From: Solirubrobacter phytolaccae
GTDB taxonomy: Bacteria > Actinomycetota > Thermoleophilia > Solirubrobacterales > Solirubrobacteraceae
DNA: 50,852 nt
Direction: 5' to 3'
NCBI RefSeq assembly: GCF_027587195.1
Contig: NZ_JAPDDP010000054.1
Coordinates: 1-50,852, forward strand
Numbering within the stretch: the stretch's first letter is position 1; each line of letters opens with the position of its first letter. The position numbers and the translations under genes were made by a program. Below, one piece after another: positions 7,960 to 16,889 of the stretch. The notes below the pieces were generated by a model. It ran no database searches. It worked only from the letters and a program-made list of their open reading frames with translations, and had not been told where the DNA came from.

Positions 7960-8298
7960 CTAGGCGGTCGGGCCTTCGCCGAACGGCGCGAGGCCCGGGT
8001 CGTCGCACACCGAGCTGACGGCCACGCGCAGCCACGAGTCCACCCGCGGCTGGATCCGCTCGAGCGAATCCAGGTCCCGGGCGAGGTCGAGGGCCTTGTC
8101 CGCCGCTTCGTCGCCGCGGCCCTCCGGCACCGCCTCGTCGACCCCGCGCAGCGCCCGTTCGAGCTCGATGCGCAGGGAGTCGATCCGCGTCTCGACCCGG
8201 CGGGCCGTGTACGCGTATCCCTCGACGCGCTTCAAGTGGCGCTGTTCGGTGGTGGCTGGAACCGAGCTGATCAGGCGAGCGATCTGAGCGTGATTCAC
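7960..8298 (-). CDS. unknown protein, last gene of the sdh operon
   Basis: A 112-residue hydrophilic, largely helical protein whose GTG start overlaps the sdhB stop (4-bp overlap), so it is translationally coupled to succinate dehydrogenase. Charged heptad-like stretches ([34 protein letters not shown] and [17 protein letters not shown]) suggest coiled coil. There is no signal peptide, membrane span or metal-binding cysteine pattern, and it does not resemble SdhD, SdhE or SdhF as I know them. An accessory or assembly role is only a guess from its position. Confidence 0.7.
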   Translation of the reverse strand: MNHAQIARLISSVPATTEQRHLKRVEGYAYTARRVETRIDSLRIELERALRGVDEAVPEGRGDEAADKALDLARDLDSLERIQPRVDSWLRVAVSSVCDDPGLAPFGEGPTA

Positions 8299-9029
8299 CG
8301 TCGAGCCTTCCGGAAGTCGCGGTTCAGCATGGCGATGAAGTCGATCGAGATCTCCTTGGGGCACGCCGCCGAGCACTCTCGGTGGTTCGTGCACGACCCG
8401 AAGTAGTTCTCCATCTCCTCCACCATGCCGATCGTACGCCGCTGACGTTCCGGTTGGCCCTGTGGGAGCAGGTTCAGATGTGCGAGCTTGGCTGCGGTGA
8501 AGAGCTGGCCGGCGCCATTCGGGCAGGCGGCGACGCAGGCACCACAGCCGATGCACTGCGCCGCGTCCATCGCGCGGTCGGAATCTTCCTTGGGGACGAG
8601 GGTCAGGTTCGCGTCCGGCGCGGAGCCCGTCGGGACGGTGATGAAGCCGCCGGCCTCGATGATCCGGTCGAACGCCGACCGGTTGACCACGAGGTCCTTC
8701 ACGAGCGGGAAGCCGGCGCTGCGGAACGGCTCGACGACGATCGTGTCGCCGTCGTTGTAGAGCCGCATGTGCAGCTGGCAGGTGGCCGTGCCGCGCTGCG
8801 GGCCGTGCGCCTGGCCGTCGATCATCACGCCGCAGGAGCCGCAGATGCCCTCGCGGCAGTCCGAGTCGAACGCGACCGGCTCGCGACCCTCGGCGACGAG
8901 CTGCTCGTTGAGCACGTCCAGCAGCTCGAGGAAGGACATCTCCTCGGTGACGTCGGCGATGTCGTAGGTCTCGAAGTCGCCCGGCTCGTCCGGGCCGGCC
9001 TGGCGCCAGACCTTGAGGTGCACGTTCAT
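8295..9029 (-). CDS. sdhB: succinate dehydrogenase/fumarate reductase iron-sulfur subunit
   Basis: A 244-residue iron-sulfur subunit that passes electrons from the flavoprotein to the membrane quinone site. The [2Fe-2S] ligands are Cys58, Cys63, Cys66 and Cys84 (CREGICGSC and TATC). The second domain has Cys159, 162, 165 and 169 ([12 protein letters not shown]) and Cys213, 219, 223 ([13 protein letters not shown]), which together hold the [4Fe-4S] and [3Fe-4S] clusters. The ATG at 9029 overlaps the sdhA stop (ATGA) and the stop overlaps the next gene, so stoichiometric translation is likely. Frame upstream of the ATG is sdhA sequence in another frame. Acts at the inner face of the membrane in the TCA cycle. 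Confidence 0.96.
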   Translation of the reverse strand: MNVHLKVWRQAGPDEPGDFETYDIADVTEEMSFLELLDVLNEQLVAEGREPVAFDSDCREGICGSCGVMIDGQAHGPQRGTATCQLHMRLYNDGDTIVVEPFRSAGFPLVKDLVVNRSAFDRIIEAGGFITVPTGSAPDANLTLVPKEDSDRAMDAAQCIGCGACVAACPNGAGQLFTAAKLAHLNLLPQGQPERQRRTIGMVEEMENYFGSCTNHRECSAACPKEISIDFIAMLNRDFRKARR

Positions 9030-10945
9030 GCGTAGCTCCGCTGCGTCGGACGCACGTACTGGAAAGTCAGGTCCTCTTTGTGCAGCTTCGGCTCGGCGCC
9101 CGTGTACTCCCAAGCTGACACGTAGGAGAAGTTCTCGTCGTCGCGGAGCGCCTCGCCGTCCGGCGTCTGGTGCTCCTCGCGGAAGTGCCCGCCGCACGAC
9201 TCCTCGCGCTGCAGCGCGTCGCGGCACATGAGCTGGGCGAGCTCGAAGAAGTCGTCCACGCGGCCGGCCTTCTCGAGCGACTGGTTGAGCGTGTCCTCGT
9301 CGCCGAGCACCTTCACGCCCGTCTTGAAGCGCTGGTGCAGCTCACCGATCTCCTGCAGCGCCGACTCCAGGCCGGCGGCGTTGCGGGCCATGCCGCACGC
9401 GCTCCACATGATCTTGCCGAGCTCGCGGTGGAACCAGTCGACGGAGTGCTCGCCGTCGGAGTTCAGGTACGTCTGCGTCTGCGCGCGGACGCTCGCTTCG
9501 GCTTCCTTGAAGGCCTCGTGCTCGGTCGTCGGCTGCGGCTTGCCGAGCAGCGGCGCCAGGTAGTCGCCGATCGTCACCGGGAGGACGAAGTAGCCGTCCG
9601 CCAGGCCCTGCATCAGCGCGCTCGCGCCCAGGCGGTTCGCGCCGTGGTCGGAGAAGTTCGCCTCGCCGATCGCGTACAGGCCCTCGACCGTGGTCATCAG
9701 GTTGTAGTCGACCCACAGGCCTCCCATCGTGTAATGGGGGGCGGGGTAGATGCGCATCGGCACGCGGTACGGGTCCTCGCCCGTGATCCGCTCGTACATC
9801 TGGAAGAGGTTGCCGTAGCGGGCGCGGATGACGTCGTCGCCGAGGCGCTTGATCGCGTCCGTGAAGTCCAGGTAGACGCCGTTGCGGCGCGCGCCGACGC
9901 CGAGGTCCTGGTCGATCATCGCCTTCGCGTTGCGGGAGGCGACGTCACGCGGGACGAGGTTGCCGAACGCGGGGTAGCGGCGCTCGAGGAAGTAGTCGCG
10001 CTCGTCCTCGGGGATCTGGTCCGGCGCGCGGTCGTCGCCCGGCTTCTTCGGCACCCAGATCCGGCCGTCGTTGCGCAGCGACTCGCTCATCAGCGTGAGC
10101 TTGGACTGCGTGTCGTCGGACTGCGGGATGCAGGTCGGGTGGATCTGCGTGAAGCACGGGTTCGCGAACGCCGCGCCGCGCTTGTGCGCCCGCCAGATCG
10201 CGGTGGCGTTCGAGGCCTTCGCGTTCGTGGACAGGTAGAAGACGTTGGAGTAGCCGCCCGTCGCGAGCACGACCGCGTGCGCGGCCTCGCTGCGGATCTC
10301 GCCCGTCAGCAGGTCGCGGACGACGACGCCGATCGCGCGTCCGTCCTCGTCCGTGACGACGTCCAGCATCTCCGTGCGGACGTTGAGCTTGACCTTGCCG
10401 GCGGCGACCTGGCGCATCAGGGCCTGATAGGCGCCGAGCAGCAGCTGCTGGCCGGTCTGGCCGCGCGCGTAGAACGTGCGGGAGACCTGCGCGCCGCCGA
10501 ACGAGCGGTTGTCGAGCAGGCCGCCGTACTCGCGCGCGAAGGGCACGCCCTGGGCGGTCGCCTGGTCGATGATCTCGTTCGAGACCTGCGCGAGCCGGTA
10601 CACGTTGCCCTCGCGGGCGCGGAAGTCGCCGCCCTTGACGGTGTCGTAGAAGAGCCGGAAGATCGAGTCGCCGTCGTTGCGGTAGTCCTTGGCGGCGTTG
10701 ATGCCGCCCTGGGCGGCGATCGAGTGCGCGCGGCGCGGCGTGTCGTGGAACGTGTAGACCACGACCTCGTAGCCGAGCTCGGCCAGCGTCGCGGCGGCGC
10801 TGCCGCCCGCGAGGCCCGTGCCGACGACGATCACCTTGAAGCGCCGCTTGTTGGACGCGTTCACGAGGCGGACGTTGAAGCGGTGGTCGTCCCACGCCTT
10901 CTCGATCGCGCCGTGCGGGACCAGGGACTCGAGCGTGAGACTCAA
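9026..10945 (-). CDS. sdhA: succinate dehydrogenase/fumarate reductase flavoprotein subunit
   Basis: A 639-residue flavoprotein that oxidises succinate to fumarate. The FAD-binding GTGLAGG motif is at residues 42-48 and the His of [11 protein letters not shown] (residue 74) is the covalent FAD attachment site. The substrate-domain motif HPTCIPQS and the C-terminal FAD part [14 protein letters not shown] are also present. The length fits the B-type (Bacteroides/actinobacterial) enzymes better than E. coli SdhA. I place the start at TTG 10945, which overlaps the sdhC stop and has GGAG 7 nt upstream; no ATG exists near the proper N-terminus. An annotation beginning upstream would wrongly absorb sdhC sequence. 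Confidence 0.95.
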   Translation of the reverse strand: MSLTLESLVPHGAIEKAWDDHRFNVRLVNASNKRRFKVIVVGTGLAGGSAAATLAELGYEVVVYTFHDTPRRAHSIAAQGGINAAKDYRNDGDSIFRLFYDTVKGGDFRAREGNVYRLAQVSNEIIDQATAQGVPFAREYGGLLDNRSFGGAQVSRTFYARGQTGQQLLLGAYQALMRQVAAGKVKLNVRTEMLDVVTDEDGRAIGVVVRDLLTGEIRSEAAHAVVLATGGYSNVFYLSTNAKASNATAIWRAHKRGAAFANPCFTQIHPTCIPQSDDTQSKLTLMSESLRNDGRIWVPKKPGDDRAPDQIPEDERDYFLERRYPAFGNLVPRDVASRNAKAMIDQDLGVGARRNGVYLDFTDAIKRLGDDVIRARYGNLFQMYERITGEDPYRVPMRIYPAPHYTMGGLWVDYNLMTTVEGLYAIGEANFSDHGANRLGASALMQGLADGYFVLPVTIGDYLAPLLGKPQPTTEHEAFKEAEASVRAQTQTYLNSDGEHSVDWFHRELGKIMWSACGMARNAAGLESALQEIGELHQRFKTGVKVLGDEDTLNQSLEKAGRVDDFFELAQLMCRDALQREESCGGHFREEHQTPDGEALRDDENFSYVSAWEYTGAEPKLHKEDLTFQYVRPTQRSYA

Positions 10946-11622
10946 TTGACCACTCCGAACATCACGGCGAGCGGGAAGGAGACGTTGCCGAGGACGACCA
11001 CGCCCGCGAAGGCGATCGAGAACGTCCGGCGCCAGGTGCCGTACCAGCCCATGCTCTGGAACAGGCTCCACGCGCCGTGGTACAGGTGCACGCCGAGCGC
11101 CAGGTTCGCGATCACGTAGGCGATCGCGACCGGGATGCGCTCGAACGAGGCGATGACGTTGTGGTAGACGTCGCCGCTGACGAAGTCCGGGTTCGTCGTG
11201 CCCCACGTCAGGTCCAGCAGGTGCCAGACGACGAAGAGGACGACGATGATGCCCGTCCAGCGCATCGTGCGCGACGCGAAGTCGGCGGCCACGTAGTCGC
11301 GCTTGGAGACGTACTGGACCGGCCGTGCGCGGCGGTTCATGACCGTCAGCGAGTACGCCGCGTAGATGTGGACGAACACCGCGGCCAGCAGCACGAACCG
11401 CAGGCCCCACAGCAGCCACTCACGCGGGAGCGCCGGCTCGCCGATCTCGCGCAGCCACTCGGCGTACTTGTTGAGGGATTCGGCCCCGAAGTAGATCTTC
11501 AGGTTGCCGACCATGTGCAGCAGCACATAGCCCATCAGCACCAGGCCGCTGATGGCCATCGCATATTTCTTGCCGACGGCCGTGGCGAATAGCGACGGCC
11601 GCGTTCGCATCGCGGCGCTCAT
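10942..11622 (-). CDS. sdhC: succinate dehydrogenase cytochrome b subunit, B type
   Basis: A 226-residue membrane anchor with five predicted spans, which marks a single-anchor B-type complex (no separate sdhD). Histidines suited to the two b hemes lie in [26 protein letters not shown] and GVHLYHGAW. It carries the quinone site and fixes SdhAB to the inner face of the membrane. First gene of the operon sdhC-sdhA-sdhB-(112 aa). A second ATG four codons in is possible. On the minus strand TAGGAT lies 12 nt before the ATG as a likely -10 box, with the perfect palindrome GGGGTACCCC further upstream. Confidence 0.94.
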   Translation of the reverse strand: MSAAMRTRPSLFATAVGKKYAMAISGLVLMGYVLLHMVGNLKIYFGAESLNKYAEWLREIGEPALPREWLLWGLRFVLLAAVFVHIYAAYSLTVMNRRARPVQYVSKRDYVAADFASRTMRWTGIIVVLFVVWHLLDLTWGTTNPDFVSGDVYHNVIASFERIPVAIAYVIANLALGVHLYHGAWSLFQSMGWYGTWRRTFSIAFAGVVVLGNVSFPLAVMFGVVN

Positions 11623-11650
11623 GAACGAACAGCGATCCTAGCCACCCCTA

Positions 11651-11660
11651 TGGGGTACCC
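11651..11660. promoter_or_regulatory. GGGGTACCCC palindrome in the sdh promoter region
   Basis: A perfect 10-bp palindrome sits about 30 bp upstream of sdhC, just behind the likely -10 box, within CTATGGGGTACCCCTAAGG. Its position suits an operator; no regulator is adjacent. Confidence 0.35.
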
Positions 11661-11727
11661 CTAAGGACAATCGTCACAAAGGTGCGATTTGGGCGCTCCC
11701 TTGCGGTTTTCGGCGTCAGCCACCGGA

Positions 11728-11757
11728 CCGGGAGGCGGCTTGCGCGCCGCCTCCCGG
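11728..11757. terminator. 12-bp perfect stem-loop
   Basis: CCGGGAGGCGGC (11728-11739) pairs perfectly with GCCGCCTCCCGG (11746-11757) around TTGCGC. It lies 11 bp past the stop of the minus-strand deacetylase gene and upstream of the sdh promoter. There is no T-run on either side, so it is a G+C-rich terminator-like hairpin. Confidence 0.6.
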
Positions 11758-11767
11758 TGGCCCCCCA

Positions 11768-14700
11768 CTACGGCTGCGTGGTTGACAGCGTGAACGTGAG
11801 CGTCTTGGCGTAGGTGCCCGTGCGGAGCGGGTCACTGGCCTTGACGAGCTGCGAGAACTCCAGGTCGACGCGGTCATTGGAGACCGGGCCGTTCCACACG
11901 AGGAGGTTCAGCAGCGACCCGACGTTGTTGAACGCCGTGCCGGTGTTGGCGGCGTTGCGGGCCCGGGCCTGGAGCGGCTCAGGGAGGACGAACGCCCCGT
12001 TCACCAGCCGGCCCGGGTTCGCTCCCGGATCGGACACGCTCAGGAGCGCGTCGCCCGCCGTGGAGGTCACCGTGGCCTTCGTGGCGGCCAGGTAGGTCCG
12101 CGTGACGCCGGGCGTGAACGCGCCGAACGGCGCCGGCCCGTCGAGTGCGAGCGACAGCGTGGCCGGCACGGTGCCGCCGACGGTCCCGTCGCCCGAGCTC
12201 GCCTTGATCGGCACGTCGAACGCCTGCACCTCGTTCTGCGCGTTGACGAACGAGACGAGCAGCGAGGCGCCGCTGCTGAGCTGGGCGGCCGTCGCCCCGG
12301 TCAGCGTGAGCGACTGCGTGCCGGCGGTGACCGGGACCGTGCGCGAGGCCTTGATCGCGCCCATCATGTCCGGCGCCCACGGCGGCGTCGAGCCGTCGGC
12401 GGCGCCGCACGCGGAGAGCCCGTAGTCCGGCGCGGGGTCCGTCGCCGGGTTGCAGCTCGTGTTCCACACCCGCGTGTAGCTCTTGTTGCCGCTGATCGGA
12501 TCGACGGCGTACAGGAACAGCCGGGCGGTGCCGGCCGCGCCCGCGGTGACGTTGAGGTTCACCGTGGTGCCACTCACCGTCGCCCCGTTGATCTTCAGCC
12601 CGCGCGCCTCGGGTGCCGGCTCACGGCCGGAGAGCGGGACGCCGTTGCGCGCCGACTGCGCGATCGTCTGCGGTGAGGCCGCCGAGTCCAGGTTCGGATG
12701 CGACACGTTCGGCGTGCGCGGCGTCGTCGGGAAGCTCGCCGGCGGCGTGTAGCCCGGCATCGTCGCGCGGCCCCACTTGTACGGATCCGACTGCACCGAG
12801 CCGAACGTCGACCACGCCAGGCGCGTGCTCATGTCGATGTGGCGCAGCACGGTCGAGCCGGTGCCCGGTGTGTTGTCGTCGTTGTCGTACGGCGTGATGT
12901 TGAGCCCGAAGCCGCTCGGGTCGACCGCCGCCGGCAGGACCGCCATCGGGATCTTGACCTCGAGGTTGTACCCGCCGCCCGCGTACGCGTGCGAGGTGCC
13001 GACGTCGTTGGTGCCGACCCACTTGGCGGTGGACGCGACCCGCACGCCGGGGGCGTTCGGGGCGTCGTCGACGGTCGCCGCGAGCGGGCCCGTCGAGAAG
13101 CCCTGGTGGTTGTCGGCGTCGCGCGCCCAGCACGGGCCGTTCGCCCCGTTGCCGTTCGTGTTGGACGGGTCGTTGGTGAACGGGAAGATCCCGAGCTTGA
13201 ACGTGTTCGCCGTGTCCTTGAGGACCTGCGAGGCGGTCCCGCGCGGGTCGATGATGATCTCGACCGAGTCCGCGAGCCAGTGCGCGACGCACTCCTCGGG
13301 CTTGACGGCGTAGCTCTGGAAGTCGTCCTGGACCCGGATGAAGAAGTACAGGTCGTCGCCGGAGCGGGTGACCTTCGCGTACGTCTTGTTGGCGCCGGAC
13401 GTGCCGCAGTCGACGCCGAGCGGATCGCAGTTGCGGGTGGAGCCGTTGGGCTCCCACTTGCGGCCGATCTCCAGCGACTCGCCGCTGTACTCGCCGGCGG
13501 CCTCGGTGCCGTCGAGCGTGGGTGCGCCGGTCGCGCCCGGGACGGAGGTCTTGGGCACGATGCCCAAGGTCAGGTCCTCGAAGCCGGATCCGCCGCCGCT
13601 GTAGCTCGTGGTGATGCGGACGCTCACGTTGCCGCTCTGCGCGTCGGCGGCGTTGGCCGTCGTCGGCAGTGTGGCGTTGGTGTAGGAGTTCGAGACCTGG
13701 AAGTTGACCGTGGTCTCGGCGCCGGGCGCGATGCTCGGGTACGGCTTGGAGGTCGCGTCGGCGGTGACGTTGGCCGGCAGCGTCAGGGCGACCGTGCCGC
13801 TCTGGGGCGCGTCGGACCAGTTGTGGACGACGACCGGCAGCGTGAACGTCTCACCCACGGCGGTCGTCTGGACGGCGCCGGAACGGCCGAGCCGGCGCGC
13901 GAGCGGGGCCGTGTTCTCGACCCACTGGTCGTACTCGGCCCAGTTGCCCCAGCGCTGGAAGCGGCCCTCGACGGGCGAGACCACGCGCACGAGCTGGTCC
14001 GTGTAGCCCTTCGCGGCGCCCGCGGTCCAGGTGGCGGAGACCTTGTAGTTGGCGTTGACGGGCGCGGTCGCGCTCGGCGTCACCGTGAACGTGACGGTCT
14101 GCTCGGTGGTGCCGACGGCGGGCGTCGGCTTGGTCGCGGTGTCGACCGTCCACCCGGCGGGCACGTTCAGCGTCGCCGTGCCGGCGGGGATCGTCCCCGA
14201 CGGCGCCTTCACGTGCAGGGTGGCCTGGAACGGCGCGCCGGGCACGTTGTAGAACTTCGAGAACGTCAGGTACTCGAGCGTGCCGAGCGGGAGTCCGCCC
14301 GGGTCGGGCTTGACGGCGCCGTAGAGGATCGCGTCGTCCTTGCCGGCCGCGGAGTTGAGCGAGCCGTCCGGGTTCACGTTGGGCTGGAACGGGACGACGT
14401 TGCCGGTCTGGCCGAAGCGCGAGCAGCCCGTCGGCTGGACGGTGTTCCACATCACGCGGCTCTGCGTCGGGTAGGCGCGCGCACCCTCCTGGGCGACCTG
14501 CGCCCACGTCTTCGGCGTGCCCATCGGCTGGCCCTGGACGTTGCCGGGCGGCCACAGGTACGGCGAGGCGTAGCCCGTCCACACGCCCGCGACGTTGTCG
14601 AGGTTGGGCGTGGTCGCGGTGCCGGGGGTGAAGCCCGTGGTGCAGTCGGCGGTGGTGGTGGTGCCGCCCGTGCCGCCCGCGTTCCCGCCCGAGAAGACCT

Positions 14701-15292
14701 TCTTGACCTGCCAGGTGGAGAGCGCGTTCGGTCCCGTCAGCTGCTCCGGGAACATCGCCGGATCGGCCGCGGCCTTCATGCCCTCCCAGATGTACCGGCC
14801 GGCCTGCTGGTGGTTGCCGTGGCCGGCGTTCAGGGTGGGGGTGAAGCCGATGTAGACGTCGGGCTGGGTCATGCGGATGATCCGCGTGACCCGCCGCAGC
14901 GTCTCCGTGCCCCAGAAGTACTGGGTCAGCGGCGCGCTCTGGTTGTAGAAGAAGTCGACCGAGTCGATGTTGAAGATGTCGATCGTGCCGCTGCGGTAGT
15001 GCGCGACGCGGTCCTCGTTCTCCCGCCGCAGGCCGAGCTCCGGGCCGATCTCGGTGCCGGTGGCGTTGCCGCCGCCCTCACCGCGCGTGACCATGATGAT
15101 CCCGCAGCGCACGTCGTACCGCTCATGCCACACGCCGCACGGGCCGATGATGCTCGTGTCGTCATCGGGGTGGGCCCACTCGCCCATGACGTTGATCTTC
15201 ACCGCGCTGGACGCGGTGTAGGGCGCGGCGGTGGCCGCCGGGGCCGCCCAGAGCCCGATAGCTATGGCCAACAACACGCCAAAACGCCTCAC
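11768..15292 (-). CDS. secreted PIG-L/LmbE-type deacetylase with CBM9-like and C-terminal modules
   Basis: A precursor of about 1174 residues. A signal peptide (VRRFGVLLAIAIGLW...ATAA) leads into a PIG-L fold: metal ligands in AHPDDD (His41) and GHGNH (His158, His161). This family removes N-acetyl groups from GlcNAc-containing substrates. Next come beta-sandwich NEW3-like segments (PANVTADATSKPYPSIAPGAETTVNF), then a CBM9/DOMON-like sugar-binding domain (about residues 590-800, GAPTLDGTEAAGEYSG ... ADSVEIIIDPRG). Residues about 1039-1174 form a module shared with the DUF1080 protein at 26240. GTG 15292 is chosen over GTG 15325 because GGGAG lies just before it. A secreted glycan deacetylase is inferred; the exact substrate is unknown. 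Confidence 0.88.
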   Translation of the reverse strand: MRRFGVLLAIAIGLWAAPAATAAPYTASSAVKINVMGEWAHPDDDTSIIGPCGVWHERYDVRCGIIMVTRGEGGGNATGTEIGPELGLRRENEDRVAHYRSGTIDIFNIDSVDFFYNQSAPLTQYFWGTETLRRVTRIIRMTQPDVYIGFTPTLNAGHGNHQQAGRYIWEGMKAAADPAMFPEQLTGPNALSTWQVKKVFSGGNAGGTGGTTTTADCTTGFTPGTATTPNLDNVAGVWTGYASPYLWPPGNVQGQPMGTPKTWAQVAQEGARAYPTQSRVMWNTVQPTGCSRFGQTGNVVPFQPNVNPDGSLNSAAGKDDAILYGAVKPDPGGLPLGTLEYLTFSKFYNVPGAPFQATLHVKAPSGTIPAGTATLNVPAGWTVDTATKPTPAVGTTEQTVTFTVTPSATAPVNANYKVSATWTAGAAKGYTDQLVRVVSPVEGRFQRWGNWAEYDQWVENTAPLARRLGRSGAVQTTAVGETFTLPVVVHNWSDAPQSGTVALTLPANVTADATSKPYPSIAPGAETTVNFQVSNSYTNATLPTTANAADAQSGNVSVRITTSYSGGGSGFEDLTLGIVPKTSVPGATGAPTLDGTEAAGEYSGESLEIGRKWEPNGSTRNCDPLGVDCGTSGANKTYAKVTRSGDDLYFFIRVQDDFQSYAVKPEECVAHWLADSVEIIIDPRGTASQVLKDTANTFKLGIFPFTNDPSNTNGNGANGPCWARDADNHQGFSTGPLAATVDDAPNAPGVRVASTAKWVGTNDVGTSHAYAGGGYNLEVKIPMAVLPAAVDPSGFGLNITPYDNDDNTPGTGSTVLRHIDMSTRLAWSTFGSVQSDPYKWGRATMPGYTPPASFPTTPRTPNVSHPNLDSAASPQTIAQSARNGVPLSGREPAPEARGLKINGATVSGTTVNLNVTAGAAGTARLFLYAVDPISGNKSYTRVWNTSCNPATDPAPDYGLSACGAADGSTPPWAPDMMGAIKASRTVPVTAGTQSLTLTGATAAQLSSGASLLVSFVNAQNEVQAFDVPIKASSGDGTVGGTVPATLSLALDGPAPFGAFTPGVTRTYLAATKATVTSTAGDALLSVSDPGANPGRLVNGAFVLPEPLQARARNAANTGTAFNNVGSLLNLLVWNGPVSNDRVDLEFSQLVKASDPLRTGTYAKTLTFTLSTTQP

Positions 15293-15336
15293 GTCGACTC
15301 TCCCTCTCTCACGGAGTGCCCTCACACTCGCACCCC

Positions 15337-15368
15337 TTCGAACGACATCGAACAGAGCTGCCGTTCGA
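15337..15368. promoter_or_regulatory. three GTTCGA half-sites between divergent genes
   Basis: TTCGAAC (15337-15343), TCGAAC (15348-15353) and GTTCGA (15363-15368) lie in the gap between the deacetylase gene and the gene at 15408. The last two form an inverted pair 9 bp apart. GTTCGAA recurs at 16082-16088 before the deoR gene. Function inferred only from arrangement. Confidence 0.3.
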
Positions 15369-15393
15369 CGATATTCCTGTTGTCAAGTCCAGC

Positions 15394-15407
15394 TACCCTC
15401 GGAATTC
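15394..15407 (+). promoter_or_regulatory. -10-like box of the gene at 15408
   Basis: TACCCT (15394-15399) lies 8 nt before the GTG at 15408. A GGAA in the gap could be a weak ribosome-binding site, so leaderless and short-leader starts are both possible. Confidence 0.35.
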
Positions 15408-16073
15408 GTGCGCTTCCTCCTCGGATTCCTCGTCCTCGCGTCGCTGGCGCTCCCCGCGAGCGCGCAGGCCGCGCCGCTGCTGACCGTCGACCTGGCGCGT
15501 GAGTCGGTGCGCTACGGCGGCGCGCACCGCGTGGAGGGGACGCTTACCGACGCCACCGTGCCGCTGGCCAACCAGGAGGTCATCCTCGAGGGCCGGCGCT
15601 ACCCGTACGAGGGCTCCTATCGCGTGATCGAACGCGGCACGACCGACGCCGAGGGCAGGTTCCGCTTCGACGCCGAGCTGGACCGCAACCACCGCCTGCG
15701 CGTCGTCGCGCCGGCGCAGACGCTCACCTCCCAGCGGCTGCAGGCCTACACGTTGCCGGGGTTCGAGCTCTCCTTCCGCGCCATCTCGCCCGGCGTCGTC
15801 CGGCTCTACCAGCGCTACACCGTGCCCAAGAACGTGCGGCTCAGCGCTCCGACGCTCTTCTACCTGGGCAAGCGCGGCGCCTCGAAGGCCTCGCTCCGTC
15901 GCACGGGTGAGCTCAAGCGCGTGAAGGCGGGCCGCTACACGTCGCAGGTGACGGTCACGCTGCCGTCGGGCTGGAACGGTGCGTTCCGCTACGCGTCGTG
16001 CTTCCGGGCCTCCACGGGCTCCGGCATGGGCGACCCGAACCAAAGCTGCCCCAAGCTCAGGCTCCAGTTCTAG
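15408..16073 (+). CDS. secreted protein with Ig-like fold, unknown function
   Basis: A 221-residue protein with a signal peptide (residues 1-23, VRFLLGFLVLASLALPASAQA). Residues about 28-110 look like a carboxypeptidase-regulatory/CNA-B-like beta-sandwich: VRYGGAHRVEGTLTD, NQEVILEGRRYPYEGSY, TTDAEGRFRFDAELDRNHRLRV. The remainder is strand-rich, with two cysteines near the end (YASCFRAS, NQSCPKL) probably in a disulfide. It is divergent from the secreted deacetylase and directly upstream of the sugar operon, so it may belong to the same envelope or glycan function, but nothing in it shows catalysis. Confidence 0.75.
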   Translation: MRFLLGFLVLASLALPASAQAAPLLTVDLARESVRYGGAHRVEGTLTDATVPLANQEVILEGRRYPYEGSYRVIERGTTDAEGRFRFDAELDRNHRLRVVAPAQTLTSQRLQAYTLPGFELSFRAISPGVVRLYQRYTVPKNVRLSAPTLFYLGKRGASKASLRRTGELKRVKAGRYTSQVTVTLPSGWNGAFRYASCFRASTGSGMGDPNQSCPKLRLQF

Positions 16074-16094
16074 CTTCCGTCGTTCGAAGCTGAT

Positions 16095-16114
16095 ACAAGT
16101 CCGTCCGGTCTTGT
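16095..16114. promoter_or_regulatory. probable DeoR operator
   Basis: The 20-bp sequence fits ACAAGnCCGnnCGGnCTTGT, a near-perfect inverted repeat (16 of 20 positions symmetric). It sits between the stop at 16073 and the deoR start, directly before a TAGTGT -10-like box (16119-16124), a typical place for a repressor. A related sequence lies at 26198-26217 before the DUF1080 gene. Confidence 0.6.
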
Positions 16115-16133
16115 TCACTAGTGTTGCTCGCCG

Positions 16134-16889
16134 ATGACGCTCCTCCCGGCACAGCGCCGGAACGAGATCCTGCGCGCCGTCCGTGACGGACAGGCGCACG
16201 TCGGCCACCTCGCCGAGGTGTTCGGCGTGTCGGAGATGACGGTGCGCCGCGATCTGCACCGGCTGGCGCGCGACGGCAAGCTCGAGCGTGTGCACGGCGG
16301 CGCGGTGCACACCGCGGGCCAGGAGCCGGGCTTCTCGCAGATCGAGGTCGAGCGCTTCGACGTGAAGGACCGGCTCGGGGCCGCGGCCGCCGCACTCGTC
16401 GAGGACGGCCAGACGGTGATGATCGACATCGGCACCTCGACGCTCCAGATGGCGCGTCACCTGCACGGCAAGCAGATCACGGTCGTCACGACCAACCTCG
16501 CGATCGTCGAGGAGCTCTTGCCGGACCCGGGGATCGAGCTCGTGCTGCCGGGCGGGATCGTCCGCCGCAACTACCGCTCGCTGGTCGGCGTGCTGGCGGA
16601 GGACTCCTTGCGGCAGCTCAAGTCCGACATCGCCTTCCTCGGGACGAGCGGCGTGGACGGCGAGATGGGCGTGTGGGACACCACGATGGTCGAGGTGCCG
16701 ATCAAGCGGCTGATGATCGGCGGCACCGACTGCGCGGTGCTGATCGCGGACGTCGCGAAGTTCGCGATGACCGGGATGGTGCGGGTATGCGGGCCGGAGT
16801 CGCTGGACCATGTCGTGACGGACGCGCCGTTGCCGGCCTCGGTGCGCTCGGTCGTGGATGCGAACGGAATCGAGGTGACGATCGCATGA
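16134..16889 (+). CDS. DeoR/GlpR-family transcriptional regulator
   Basis: A 251-residue regulator. The N-terminal winged helix (residues about 6-57) contains the family signature helix-turn-helix VGHLAEVFGVSEMTVRRDLHRLARDGKLERVHGGA. Residues about 75-235 are the DeoR C-terminal sugar-phosphate-binding domain, with the DIGTST loop and the LPGGIVRRNYRSLVG stretch. Such proteins usually repress a catabolic operon until a phosphosugar binds. First gene of the operon; its stop overlaps the GH4 start (ATGA). Self-control through the inverted repeat at 16095-16114 is likely. Confidence 0.93.
   Translation: MTLLPAQRRNEILRAVRDGQAHVGHLAEVFGVSEMTVRRDLHRLARDGKLERVHGGAVHTAGQEPGFSQIEVERFDVKDRLGAAAAALVEDGQTVMIDIGTSTLQMARHLHGKQITVVTTNLAIVEELLPDPGIELVLPGGIVRRNYRSLVGVLAEDSLRQLKSDIAFLGTSGVDGEMGVWDTTMVEVPIKRLMIGGTDCAVLIADVAKFAMTGMVRVCGPESLDHVVTDAPLPASVRSVVDANGIEVTIA

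Noticed and set aside
5368-8406. A 1012-codon open frame on the plus strand
   Set aside because: It runs antisense through the 532-residue secreted protein gene and the small membrane genes, has an Arg/Gly/Ala/Asp-rich random composition and no domain. High G+C opens such shadow frames.
9170-11119. A 649-codon open frame on the plus strand
   Set aside because: It is antisense to sdhA and part of sdhC, which are certain from their cofactor motifs.
12698-15502. A 934-codon open frame on the plus strand
   Set aside because: It is the antisense shadow of the deacetylase gene, which has a signal peptide, PIG-L motifs and a ribosome-binding site; the shadow has none.
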